A stretch of DNA of 64,000 nucleotides from Hymenobacter sp. YC55 (GTDB lineage Bacteria > Bacteroidota > Bacteroidia > Cytophagales > Hymenobacteraceae): the NCBI RefSeq assembly GCF_029433095.1, contig NZ_JARNTX010000001.1, forward strand, positions 2,480,001-2,544,000, written 5' to 3'. A model generated the notes under the pieces. That model did no database searches. It was not told the DNA's origin and was given only the letters and a program-made list of their open reading frames with translations. The translations under genes were made by a program, and so were the position numbers. The stretch's first letter is position 1; each line of letters opens with the position of its first letter. This document shows positions 43,886-51,758 of the stretch, piece after piece.

Positions 43886-44869
43886 CTAGTCTTTGTAAAT
43901 CCCGATGTAGAGGTTGGAAGGCGTGATGCTCCCACGGTACATACCTTCGGAATTGAAGGGCAATGCTACGTTGCCGGCCGCGTCTACGGCCACGAGGCCG
44001 CCCTCCCCACCTACGGGCGCAAGCTTGTCGTGCACCACAATGCGACAGGCTTCGGCCAAACTTAGGCCGCAGTATTCTATCAGGCAGCTGATATCGTGCG
44101 CCACCATGGCGCGCAGAAAAAATTCGCCGTGCCCGGTACAGCTGATAGCGCAGGTGTGGTTATCGGCGAAGGTGCCCGCCCCGATGATGGGCGAGTCGCC
44201 GATGCGGGAGTAGCGCTTGTTGGTCATGCCGCCGGTACTGGTAGCGGCGGCCAAGTTGCCGGACTGGTCGCAGGCCACGGCGCCGACTGTGCCCATTTTC
44301 TTTTTCGGGTCTTCGTTGGGAAAGGCAGCGGGTTCTTCGAGCGGCGTGGCTGTTTGTAAAGCTTGGCTGTGGTCGAGGCGCATCCGCCCTTCCTGCAAAG
44401 CTTCCTGTAGCTGCGTGTAGCGGTGTTCAGTGAAAAAATATTCGGCGGGTTGGGTGGGCAGGCCATACTCCAATGCCAGTTCGTCGGCACCAGGGTAAGC
44501 GAGCAGCACGTGGTCGGTTTTTTCCATCACGAGCCGCGCGGCCCGAATGGGGTTCTGCACTGCCCGCACCCCAGCCACAGCGCCGGCGGCCCGATTGCGC
44601 CCGTCCATAATAGCCGCGTCCATTTCCTGATGGCCCTCGTGGGTAAAGACGGCCCCGCGCCCGGCATTGAAGAGCGGATTGTCTTCGAGGCTGCGCACGG
44701 CCATTTCAACAGCATCAAGGGCCGGACCACCTTGGCGTAGAATTTCATAGCCCGCTTCGAGACTTTCGCGCAAGGCCGCCTGATAGGCAAATTCCTTTTC
44801 CGGCGTCATGAGAGCGGGAGAAATAGTACCGGCACCACCGTGAATGGCCAGGGCGAGAGGATGATTCAT
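43886..44869 (-). CDS. Isoaspartyl peptidase/L-asparaginase (Ntn hydrolase)
   Basis: A 327-residue protein starting at the ATG at 44869, followed at once by LALAIHGGAGTIS. It belongs to plant-type asparaginases: the precursor is cut before Thr194 in KKMGTVGAVACD, which becomes the nucleophile. Substrate residues appear in SRIGDSPIIGAGTFADN. It hydrolyses beta-aspartyl dipeptides and asparagine, and would finish the degradation of beta-Asp-Arg released by the convergent cyanophycinase-like enzyme. A TATCTTTG box lies upstream (44914-44907). Confidence 0.93.
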   Translation of the reverse strand: MNHPLALAIHGGAGTISPALMTPEKEFAYQAALRESLEAGYEILRQGGPALDAVEMAVRSLEDNPLFNAGRGAVFTHEGHQEMDAAIMDGRNRAAGAVAGVRAVQNPIRAARLVMEKTDHVLLAYPGADELALEYGLPTQPAEYFFTEHRYTQLQEALQEGRMRLDHSQALQTATPLEEPAAFPNEDPKKKMGTVGAVACDQSGNLAAATSTGGMTNKRYSRIGDSPIIGAGTFADNHTCAISCTGHGEFFLRAMVAHDISCLIEYCGLSLAEACRIVVHDKLAPVGGEGGLVAVDAAGNVALPFNSEGMYRGSITPSNLYIGIYKD

Positions 44870-44906
44870 GCGCGACAAAAAACAAGGATAAAAAGAAAAG
44901 ATAAGC

Positions 44907-44914
44907 CAAAGATA
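44907..44914 (-). promoter_or_regulatory. -7 promoter box of the isoaspartyl peptidase gene
   Basis: TATCTTTG on the minus strand, 37 bases before the ATG at 44869. Confidence 0.4.
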
Positions 44915-44972
44915 CGCAGGTCGCTGACCTCACTCCGTGCTCGATCGAATGGCCGAACCCCGTTTTTTTTCG

Positions 44973-44980
44973 TACGTTTG
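44973..44980 (+). promoter_or_regulatory. -7 promoter box of the DUF3127 gene
   Basis: TACGTTTG, leaving a 34-base leader before the ATG at 45015; the -33 region is a T run without TTG. Confidence 0.45.
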
Positions 44981-45014
44981 AATTACTGTTTTCACTCCCC
45001 AAAATATTTACCTT

Positions 45015-45443
45015 ATGGCTTACGATGCTACCGGCCGCCTGCACGAAATCTTCGATGAACAGCAGGTGAGCGAGAAATTCCGCAAGCGCGAGTTCGTGCT
45101 GGAAGTTGTAGATGGCCAGTACCCTGAGCATATCAAGTTCCAATTGGTGCAGGATAAAACCGCCCTCATCGACCCATTCAAAGTGGGCGACGAGGTAAAA
45201 ATTGCCTTCAACCTCCGGGGCCGCGGCTTCAACAAAAATGGTCAGATGCTGTATTTCACCAACTTGGAAGCGTGGCGCATTGAGCCCGCAGCAGGCGGTG
45301 GAGCTTCGGCTCCGCAAGGTGGCAGCTACGGCCAGCAGGCTGCTGCGCCTCGCGCTGCTGCTCCCGCAGCCAACCAGAACCCCAATCTGCGTGCTTCGGC
45401 CGCCCCGATTGCTTCCGATGATGACAACGACCTGCCTTTCTAA
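45015..45443 (+). CDS. DUF3127 protein with SSB-like acidic C-terminus
   Basis: A 142-residue protein. Residues 1-90 match the DUF3127 OB-like fold (GRLHEIFDEQQVSEKFRKRE ... FNLRGRGFNKNGQMLYFTNL). A Gly/Ala/Gln-rich linker follows, and the last residues are DDDNDLPF, almost identical to the acidic tip of single-stranded DNA-binding proteins (DDD.PF), which recruits repair and replication enzymes. This suggests that the protein binds single-stranded nucleic acid or competes for SSB partners; that is inferred from the layout. Monocistronic with its own terminator. Confidence 0.85.
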   Translation: MAYDATGRLHEIFDEQQVSEKFRKREFVLEVVDGQYPEHIKFQLVQDKTALIDPFKVGDEVKIAFNLRGRGFNKNGQMLYFTNLEAWRIEPAAGGGASAPQGGSYGQQAAAPRAAAPAANQNPNLRASAAPIASDDDNDLPF

Positions 45444-45471
45444 GCAGCGTTCTTGGCACTCTCCACTCTAG

Positions 45472-45508
45472 AAAATACCGCTTCTCTTTCGGGAAGCGGT
45501 ATTTTTTT
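45472..45508 (+). terminator. Terminator after the DUF3127 gene
   Basis: AAAATACCGCTTC pairs with GAAGCGGTATTTT, then a T run. Confidence 0.85.
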
Positions 45509-45709
45509 GGCAGCTAGACAGCTAAGGCTTCTACCACTAGTTGAAATAGGTGCTACATATTTATGTTTCAAGCTCAGCCTGACCGATTTATACTTATCAA
45601 GTCGGCTTTGCAGAAATTTCCATAAACTTTCCGTCAGCTTTTTCTCGTTTATAGCCGCAGACCGACGCACCGGTTGTGCTTGTTTTTGCTTACACCGTAT
45701 TTGCCGCGC

Positions 45710-46585
45710 ATGGCTGTTTCTATAAGTACTTCTCTTAGTGGTAAAACGGCGTTAGTTACCGGCGCTAGCAGTGGTATTGGGCTGGTAACGGCACGCGAAT
45801 TGGCCCGGCGGGGGGCTAAAGTGATTTTAGTGGCTCGCAACCCCGAAAAAACGGAACGTGCCCGCACGGCTATTCAGTTTGCCGTTCCAAATGCGCAGCT
45901 TGATATTCGCCTTTGCGACTTATCGTTGCTAGCCAATGTGCGGCAATTGGCGGAAGAGGTAAATCGGGACTATAGCAAGCTAGATATCCTGGTTAACAAC
46001 GCTGGCATTATGCCCGGCCCGCACACCCTTACCTCGGAAGGGCACGAGTTGAGCTGGGTCACCAATCACTTGTCGGTTTTTGTGCTTACGCAGTTGCTGC
46101 TTCCTTTGCTGTCGGCGGCCGAAACCGGGCGGATTGTTACGGTGGCCTCGGAGGCGCACTGGCTGGGCGAGATTGAGTTTTCGCAGGAAGTACGCAACGC
46201 CCCCGAAAAGTATAGTTGGCTTACAGCCTACGCCGACTCGAAGCTGGCCAACATCTTGTTCACAAACGAGCTTGCTTACCGCCTGGAGCTAACCAACGTA
46301 ACAGCTAACTGCTTGCATCCCGGGCTAGTGAATACGGGCTTAGTTCATGCCGGCAGCTCCTGGGCCATGAAGCTGCTGTGGTGGCCAGCCAAGCCTTTCA
46401 TGATTAGTCCGGAACGAGGAGCCCAAACCACTCTGTATCTTGCAACTGCTCCGGAAGTAGCCAAGGTCAGTGGCAGCTACTTCAAAAACTCCCGGCCCGG
46501 GCGGAGTTCTTCCCGCTCGCAAAATCGGTCTGATGCGGCGCGGCTTTGGCGGATTTCAGAAGAAGAAACCGGATTATCGCTGTAG
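45710..46585 (+). CDS. Short-chain dehydrogenase, retinol dehydrogenase-like
   Basis: A 291-residue protein starting at the ATG at 45710. The cofactor loop TGASSGIGLVTA, NNAGIM and the catalytic YADSKLAN (YxxxK) are present, with Ser in VTVASEAHW. The closest known group is the WWOX/retinol dehydrogenase-like SDRs. It reduces or oxidises an alcohol/carbonyl substrate that cannot be told from sequence. The C-terminus is Arg/Ser-rich (RPGRSSSRSQNRSD). Stands alone. Confidence 0.88.
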   Translation: MAVSISTSLSGKTALVTGASSGIGLVTARELARRGAKVILVARNPEKTERARTAIQFAVPNAQLDIRLCDLSLLANVRQLAEEVNRDYSKLDILVNNAGIMPGPHTLTSEGHELSWVTNHLSVFVLTQLLLPLLSAAETGRIVTVASEAHWLGEIEFSQEVRNAPEKYSWLTAYADSKLANILFTNELAYRLELTNVTANCLHPGLVNTGLVHAGSSWAMKLLWWPAKPFMISPERGAQTTLYLATAPEVAKVSGSYFKNSRPGRSSSRSQNRSDAARLWRISEEETGLSL

Positions 46586-46754
46586 CAAGTTCTGCCAGGC
46601 CTTCTTACTCCGATTCAAGATAAAATACGTAAGTGAAAAACAGCCACGCTTCGTACGGGAGCGGTGCCTGATTTCAAGCTGTAGTTAGTTTTCCTACTAG
46701 TTATAGTTGCTTACTGTCTTCACCGAACACATCAGCTGAAGTTCACGCAATTTT

Positions 46755-47384
46755 ATGTCTGACCTGACTGATTTAATCCGCCGGGGCGAGGGGGAACGAC
46801 TGGAGTTCAAAAAGAAAACCACCCATCCCACCCGCATTTCACGCACCTTGGTGTCATTGGCCAACACCCACGGCGGCCAGGTACTAGTAGGCGTCGATGA
46901 CGACGGCCGCATTGTGGGCGTGCGCGACGCCGAAGAGGAAATGTATCTGCTGCGCCAAGCCGCCGAACAGTACGCCGACCCTCCCCTGAAGCTTAGAATC
47001 AAAGAAATCGAGGAAGAAGGCCGTACTATTTTAGTTGTGACGGTACCCGAGAGCCTGCACAAGCCGCACCGCGCCCAAGTAGCCGACGGCGACTGGCGCG
47101 GCTATGTGCGCGTACGCGACGAAAGCGTGCAAACTAGCCAACTCACCGAGCGGGTACTAGAACGCACCGAGCCAGCATTTCCGCGCCTAGAAAAACTGCC
47201 GCTCAACAAAGAAGAACTAGCAGTATTAAATTATTTGCGCCAAAACCCACGTATCACGCTGCCGCAATATATGAAGCTGCTCAATATTGGGCAGCGCCGC
47301 GCCTACCGAACATTAATTAAACTGACGCTTCACGGCTATATAAAGCACCACGATAAAGAGAAAGAAGTGTATTACACTTTATAA
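46755..47384 (+). CDS. AlbA_2/Schlafen-like DNA-binding protein with winged-helix C-terminus
   Basis: A 209-residue protein. Residues 1-115 are the AlbA_2 (divergent AAA-4) fold: GEGERLEFKKK, LANTHGGQVLVGVDDDGRIVG and RGYVRVRDE. Residues 145-209 form a winged helix (LAVLNYLRQNPRITLPQYMK ... LTLHGYIKHHDKEKEVYY). It lacks a long ATPase or helicase part and is probably a transcription regulator or accessory nucleic-acid binder. Confidence 0.85.
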   Translation: MSDLTDLIRRGEGERLEFKKKTTHPTRISRTLVSLANTHGGQVLVGVDDDGRIVGVRDAEEEMYLLRQAAEQYADPPLKLRIKEIEEEGRTILVVTVPESLHKPHRAQVADGDWRGYVRVRDESVQTSQLTERVLERTEPAFPRLEKLPLNKEELAVLNYLRQNPRITLPQYMKLLNIGQRRAYRTLIKLTLHGYIKHHDKEKEVYYTL

Positions 47385-47402
47385 AAATCTATACTATTCT
47401 AT

Positions 47403-47840
47403 CTATACTAAATTGTGTATCCACCAGCGCAAAGTGGCTAATTTTTCTCTTTCTATTTTCAATAACTCGTTGGTCTCAATAGTAGCTAGAGCGGCTTGGG
47501 TCTTTTCTTTGCCATAAACTTCGATTAGCCAAAAAGGAAACTGTTCGACGCTTTTATTCCAACCCGCCAAACATTTTTTTATAAGCTTCTCGGGGTGAAT
47601 GCTCGTGAACGGTTTTCTTTCCTCTAGAATTCGCCCAACAACTTCTTGGTCTAAGAAATGGAGCTCTACCCTATTTGTTTCTTCAAATACTTGAATGACA
47701 GCTTCTACCAGTATATCGTCCGCTACAGCATTTACCATACGAATTAATTGTCTGCTTCTTAAGTCACCATAAATTTTATACTTATCAGAAGCAATGTGAA
47801 TTGCACTCACAATATCTTCAGGCGTTTCAGGAAACTTCAT
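47403..47840 (-). CDS. AT-rich protein of unknown function
   Basis: A 145-residue hydrophilic, mostly helical protein without signal or motif I recognise (QLIRMVNAVADDILVEAVIQ, WLIEVYGKEKTQ). It is convergent with the AlbA_2 gene (18-base gap) and more AT-rich than it. Composition is that of an accessory gene. Confidence 0.5.
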   Translation of the reverse strand: MKFPETPEDIVSAIHIASDKYKIYGDLRSRQLIRMVNAVADDILVEAVIQVFEETNRVELHFLDQEVVGRILEERKPFTSIHPEKLIKKCLAGWNKSVEQFPFWLIEVYGKEKTQAALATIETNELLKIEREKLATLRWWIHNLV

Positions 47841-47896
47841 GCCCTGCTATGCCTATGCTATTTTTGCTACCTTATTCCATTAATTAAATAAATAAA

Positions 47897-47932
47897 AAAG
47901 GCCTAAACTGAATGTAGCGTTTAGGCCTTTTA
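47897..47932 (-). terminator. Terminator after the small Lys-rich gene
   Basis: AAAGGCCTAAAC/GTTTAGGCCTTT, a perfect 12-bp stem with a 10-base loop, directly downstream of the stop at 47937. Confidence 0.75.
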
Positions 47933-47936
47933 ATAA

Positions 47937-48053
47937 TTATTCTTGCTTGCGGGCGCGGGCTTGTTTCTTTTCTTCTTTAGCGGCCTTTTTTTCTTTGGTC
48001 GTTTTGGTAGGCTCCTTCTTTTTTTCTTTGCGGGCGTCTTGCGCTTTAGCCAT
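47937..48053 (-). CDS. 38-residue Lys/Ala/Glu-rich protein
   Basis: The frame from the ATG at 48053 to the TAA at 47937 encodes a peptide made almost only of K, E, A, Q, R and T (MAKAQDARKEKKKEP...). A terminator follows immediately. The strong helical, charged composition resembles small nucleoid- or ribosome-associated peptides, but the role is unknown. A longer overlapping frame (47930-48211) is also Lys-rich but looks less natural. Confidence 0.5.
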   Translation of the reverse strand: MAKAQDARKEKKKEPTKTTKEKKAAKEEKKQARARKQE

Positions 48054-48119
48054 GGTGTGAGGATTTTTAGGAGTGTGAGGTAGAAGAAATAACGCAGCCT
48101 ACTGGCGGCATGTTGCTGG

Positions 48120-48656
48120 TTAAGCAGGCAATTGAGGCAGGTATCGTTCCTGCAATATATGCAGATGATGCGCCTCGTGGCCAGGTAAAATATAGGCCAA
48201 CGCCCGAACACTTACAGGAAACCCGCTTGCGACGCCCATCCGGTCGTAAGCCGCGGGCTGAAACGACTCAAACAAGCTCAATGTGGCGGCCCGTACGGCG
48301 TCATATTCCTTCAGAATGCTTTCCAGGGAACGGTCGTTGGCCCCTGAGGTAGGCACGTACTCGTCTTGGTTGAAGCCAGTCAGAGGTTGCTGGTCGCCGC
48401 GGGCAATGCGCAAAGCGCGGTAGGCAAAAATGCGCTCCGTATCAATTATATGCACTAATGCCTCCTTGATGGTCCACTTCCCCGGAGCATAAGCGAAGTG
48501 GGCTTGCTCATTAGTGAGAGAGCCGACGAGGCGGTGTAACTCTTGGGGTTGCTGCTGGAGTTGCAGTAGCGGGTCGGAGCCCTCGGGCACGAGGCGAATG
48601 TACGTGTCGTAGTAGGCGTTGTACTGGCCGGCAGCGGGGCGGTGCGAAGAGGACAT
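48120..48656 (-). CDS. DinB-like metal-dependent protein (possible separate gene inside the fusion)
   Basis: Starting at the internal ATG at 48656 gives 178 residues, the normal length of Bacteroidota DinB_2 proteins, with LRRL-free N-terminus, KWTIKEALVHIIDTERIFAY and HEAHHLHIL, the three His metal ligands. These are thiol-transferase or hydrolase relatives of unknown substrate. The entry is an alternative to the fusion reading, not an extra gene. Confidence 0.5.
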   Translation of the reverse strand: MSSSHRPAAGQYNAYYDTYIRLVPEGSDPLLQLQQQPQELHRLVGSLTNEQAHFAYAPGKWTIKEALVHIIDTERIFAYRALRIARGDQQPLTGFNQDEYVPTSGANDRSLESILKEYDAVRAATLSLFESFQPAAYDRMGVASGFPVSVRALAYILPGHEAHHLHILQERYLPQLPA

Positions 48657-49631
48657 AGACGAAACAGGTAGAACTGAGGCCGCTAAGTACTGCGAAAAAA
48701 ACTTACTGCCGAGGTGCCGCCGCCGATTTAGTCGCTGCCGTATGTTCCAGGGGCTTGTTAGCTGCGTTTTGTCGACTTGCAGAACGGGTAGTGGCGGCCG
48801 GGTACCGGGCGTACCGAACGCCCAGTGCAGGAAATCGGGCATCAGGTGGCCCCAGGTATTCTGGTTGTGGCGGCCGCCCACCGCCTCCACGTAGCGGATG
48901 CGCGCATCGGGCAGGCCTTGACGGACCAGCACGGCCATCAGGTCGAGGGTATCTTCAATGGAGTCGATGATGCCGTTGTGGTTTCGGTCGTTGGTTTCGT
49001 CGAGGGTGCCGGTTTGCAGCCAGAAACGGTGGTCGGGGTGCGCGGTGCGGGCCCGCACAAGGCGGTGCATAATCCGGTCGGCATCGGTGTAGCCGTCATC
49101 AATGGCCCGGCGGCGCCACCAAAACGAGCCGGAAAAAGCACCCGCCCGCGTGGCTACATCGGGGTGGTGCCACACAAAATCAAACGCGGTGAGGCCGCCG
49201 AGCGAAAAACCGCCAACTACGGTTTGGTTGGGGTCGGCGGTGACGTGGTAGTGCTGCCGAACGTATGCCAGAAGCTCGTGCAATACAAACTCGGTGTACT
49301 GACCGGCCCGGCTGCCCCGGCCTAGGTAGTCGGGCTGCGCGGCGGTACCGTACTCCTGAATGCGCTGGTGAGCATGAATGGCTACGAGCACAAATGGCTC
49401 CAATTGGCGCTGCCGGTATAGTTGGCGGAGGGTGGCGGGCAGACGCAAACGCCGCAAATCCTGACCATCGTTCAGGCAAAGTACGGGGTAGCGCGAGGGC
49501 GCGGCAGGGTCGTAGCCGGGCGGCAACACCACATCGAGCACGACGGGCCGCTCCAGAAAATTGGAATGCAGCCCAGTGTCGCGCACCACTTGCAAGGCGC
49601 TAGTGCGCTCGGAATCAGTTGGCAAATACAT
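48120..49631 (-). CDS. Esterase fused in frame to a DinB-like domain
   Basis: 503 residues from the ATG at 49631, which is preceded by a leaderless promoter. Residues 1-290 are a putative esterase of the enterochelin esterase group (LDVVLPPGYDP, nucleophile loop VVGGFSLGGLTAFDF, His in GGRHNQNTWGHLM). Residues 325-503 are a complete DinB/DUF664-type four-helix domain (LPGHEAHHLHILQERYL supplies the His triad). The 35-residue link (LNRRRHLGSKFFSQYLAASV) reads like translated spacer, so this may be two genes fused by loss of a stop or a frameshift. The DinB part alone could start at the ATG at 48656. Confidence 0.7.
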   Translation of the reverse strand: MYLPTDSERTSALQVVRDTGLHSNFLERPVVLDVVLPPGYDPAAPSRYPVLCLNDGQDLRRLRLPATLRQLYRQRQLEPFVLVAIHAHQRIQEYGTAAQPDYLGRGSRAGQYTEFVLHELLAYVRQHYHVTADPNQTVVGGFSLGGLTAFDFVWHHPDVATRAGAFSGSFWWRRRAIDDGYTDADRIMHRLVRARTAHPDHRFWLQTGTLDETNDRNHNGIIDSIEDTLDLMAVLVRQGLPDARIRYVEAVGGRHNQNTWGHLMPDFLHWAFGTPGTRPPLPVLQVDKTQLTSPWNIRQRLNRRRHLGSKFFSQYLAASVLPVSSMSSSHRPAAGQYNAYYDTYIRLVPEGSDPLLQLQQQPQELHRLVGSLTNEQAHFAYAPGKWTIKEALVHIIDTERIFAYRALRIARGDQQPLTGFNQDEYVPTSGANDRSLESILKEYDAVRAATLSLFESFQPAAYDRMGVASGFPVSVRALAYILPGHEAHHLHILQERYLPQLPA

Positions 49632-49634
49632 CCA

Positions 49635-49661
49635 CAAAAGTAAAATTGTTGGCCGTTACAA
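49635..49661 (-). promoter_or_regulatory. Promoter of the esterase-DinB gene, leaderless
   Basis: On the minus strand TTG (49661-49659), 16 bases, TACTTTTG (49642-49635), then only three bases to the ATG at 49631. The spacer is slightly short. Confidence 0.5.
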
Positions 49662-49775
49662 TTACCTCTCCTTCGCAATAGCCGTTTAGGCGAAAAAAGA
49701 ATAGCGCAGAGATTTTCAATAAGTTTCAACTTATTCTTTTCTTATTGTCATTGTTCACCTCTAGCTAACTCCGTT

Positions 49776-50480
49776 TTGCAGGAAGCCTACCGTCCATTTT
49801 ACTCGCACAATCTCGGCCACGATGTGGAAATGCTGGTCTTCGGGGACCTAGGCTACCCCATCGTTATTTTCCCCACTTCTATGGGGCGCTACTACGAGGC
49901 CAAAGATTTCAAACTGATAGAAGCCGTACAGTGGTTTGCCGACACGCATAAATTCAAGTTCTACTGCATTGATGGCGTAGACAAACACACCTGGTACGGC
50001 AAACACCTGCATCCGGCCGAGCGGGTGCAAAACCACATCCGCTACGACCGCATGGTGAGCCAGGAATTGGTGCCCATGTTGCAGCGCGAGTGCCACGTCG
50101 ATAAGATTGGGGTGGCCGGCTGTAGCTTCGGCGGATTTCACGCTATGAACTTTGCCTTTCGCCACCCCGAGCAGGTAGCCCACCTCATTACCATGGGCGC
50201 CGCTTTCAATATTCGGCGGTTTCTCGATGGCTACTACGACGAGAACGTCTACTACAACAACCCGCCGGATTTTATGCCGGACGCGCAGAGCGAGCATTTC
50301 CATCTGATGAATATTGTGCTTGGCACGGCCGAACACGACTTCTGTAAGGACTCTAATTATCAGATGTCCGATATTTTGCACCGCAAAGGCATTCGGCACT
50401 GGCTGGATGTGGATCCGTTCGGAACCCACGACTGGCCGGTGTGGCGCGCAATGTTTCCCCGTTATTTGTCGCAGATTTAA
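49776..50480 (+). CDS. Alpha/beta hydrolase (esterase) at head of the amidoligase cluster
   Basis: A 234-residue protein of the putative esterase family. The frame opens with TTG at 49776 (LQEAYRPFYSH); no in-frame ATG lies upstream. The nucleophile loop is GVAGCSFGGFHAMNF with Ser117, and the His is in DPFGTHDWPVW. No signal peptide. The gene is 74 bases upstream of an ATP-grasp ligase gene, so it is probably cotranscribed and may release or hydrolyse the product or a thioester/ester intermediate of that pathway. The real substrate is unknown. Confidence 0.78.
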   Translation: MQEAYRPFYSHNLGHDVEMLVFGDLGYPIVIFPTSMGRYYEAKDFKLIEAVQWFADTHKFKFYCIDGVDKHTWYGKHLHPAERVQNHIRYDRMVSQELVPMLQRECHVDKIGVAGCSFGGFHAMNFAFRHPEQVAHLITMGAAFNIRRFLDGYYDENVYYNNPPDFMPDAQSEHFHLMNIVLGTAEHDFCKDSNYQMSDILHRKGIRHWLDVDPFGTHDWPVWRAMFPRYLSQI

Positions 50481-50554
50481 GAGTTCATTTGGCGGATTTC
50501 CGCTTGTACTTCTCACCTTAACCCTGCCCGGACTCTTCCCTCCGGGCTCAGCTT

Positions 50555-51583
50555 ATGAAAAAAATCGGCATCCTTTTCGGACAGGAGAACACCTTCCCTC
50601 AGGCCTTCGTGGACCGCGTAAACCAGAAAGCGGGCGGCAGCTTCGCGGCTGAATTCGTTAGCATCAACCAGGTTGAGCAGGCGGTACCCACCGATTACGC
50701 CGTCATCATCGACCGGATTTCGCAGGACGTGCCCTTCTACCGGGCCTACCTCAAAAACGCGGCCCTGACGGGAACAGCTGTTATCAACAACCCGTTTTGG
50801 TGGAGCGCCGACGAGAAGTTTTTCAACAACGCCTTGGCCGTGCAGCTTGGCGTACCGGTGCCACGCACGCTGCTTCTGCCCTCGAAAGAGCGCCCCGCCG
50901 ACACCAGCCACAATTCGTTCCGCAACCTGGAATGGACCAACTGGGACGAGGCCTTTGCCAAAATCGGCTTCCCGGCCTTCATGAAGCCTCATTCGGGCGG
51001 TGGCTGGAAAAACGTGTACAAGCTCGATAACCCACACGAGTTTTTCCGGGCCTACGACGAAACCGGTCAGCTGGTGATGCTGCTGCAAGAAGCCGTGGAG
51101 TTCACGGACTATTTCCGCTGCTACTGCATCGGCGGCAAAGACGTGCTCATCATGCCCTACGAGCCCCGCAACGAGCCCCACCTGCGCTACGCCACCGAAA
51201 TGAAGACCACCGGCCAAGCCGGTAAAAAGCTTCTGGCGACCATGAAAGACTACGTGCTCAAGCTAAACCAAGGCCTGGGCTACGATTTTAACACCGTGGA
51301 ATTTGCGGTGCGCGACGGTATTCCGCTGGCTATCGACTTCGGCAACCCCGCTCCCGATGCCGATGTGAACTCTGTAGGTCAGCAGAATTTCGAGTGGGTG
51401 GTAGAAGCCGCCGCCAACCTGGCCATCAGCCGCGCCAAGGCCCACAAAGCCGGCCGCGATAACCTGACGTGGGGCACGTTCGTACGAAACTCAGCGGGCG
51501 GGGCCGTTGCTCCAAGCAAGAAAGCCGCGTCGAAAAAAGACGATGAGGCCAAGCCCAAAGCGAAAAAGAAAGACAAAGAATAG
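50555..51583 (+). CDS. ATP-grasp carboxylate-amine ligase with Lys-rich tail
   Basis: A 342-residue enzyme. ATP-grasp signatures in order: FMKPHSGGGW (Lys144 and the Gly loop), LLQEAVE (hinge Glu179), TVEFAVRDG and AIDFGNPAPD (Glu249, Asp261 and Asn264 as metal ligands). These enzymes couple ATP hydrolysis to an amide bond through an acylphosphate. The last 35 residues are a basic tail (KKAASKKDDEAKPKAKKK), probably a flexible anchor. The second gene of a cluster with hydrolase, YbdK-like ligase, amidotransferase and a second ATP-grasp protein. Confidence 0.88.
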   Translation: MKKIGILFGQENTFPQAFVDRVNQKAGGSFAAEFVSINQVEQAVPTDYAVIIDRISQDVPFYRAYLKNAALTGTAVINNPFWWSADEKFFNNALAVQLGVPVPRTLLLPSKERPADTSHNSFRNLEWTNWDEAFAKIGFPAFMKPHSGGGWKNVYKLDNPHEFFRAYDETGQLVMLLQEAVEFTDYFRCYCIGGKDVLIMPYEPRNEPHLRYATEMKTTGQAGKKLLATMKDYVLKLNQGLGYDFNTVEFAVRDGIPLAIDFGNPAPDADVNSVGQQNFEWVVEAAANLAISRAKAHKAGRDNLTWGTFVRNSAGGAVAPSKKAASKKDDEAKPKAKKKDKE

Positions 51584-51605
51584 CTTGTAACATAGCGAAC
51601 AGTAC

Positions 51606-51711
51606 AAAAACGTCATGCTGAGCGCAGCCGAAGCATCTGGCGTGCTGACGCTGGATTACTAATCTGACATCAGCGCGCGAGATGCTCGGCAAGCTCGGCA
51701 TGACGTTTTTG
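51606..51711. repeat. Dispersed TCATGCTGAG hairpin repeat, copy B
   Basis: AAAAACGTCATGCTGAGC on the left pairs with a degenerate GCTCGGCATGACGTTTTT on the right. It stands between two genes of the amidoligase cluster and its ends form a terminator-like stem with a T run on the right. Confidence 0.8.
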
Positions 51712-51758
51712 TAGTTCATAATACACTGACCTTATTCTACACTTATACCACCTTAACC

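Noticed and set aside
47930..48211. Longer Lys-rich frame overlapping the 38-residue gene
   Set aside because: It reads the same Lys codons one base off and includes the antisense end of the DinB gene; the shorter frame has a better start and stop/terminator arrangement.
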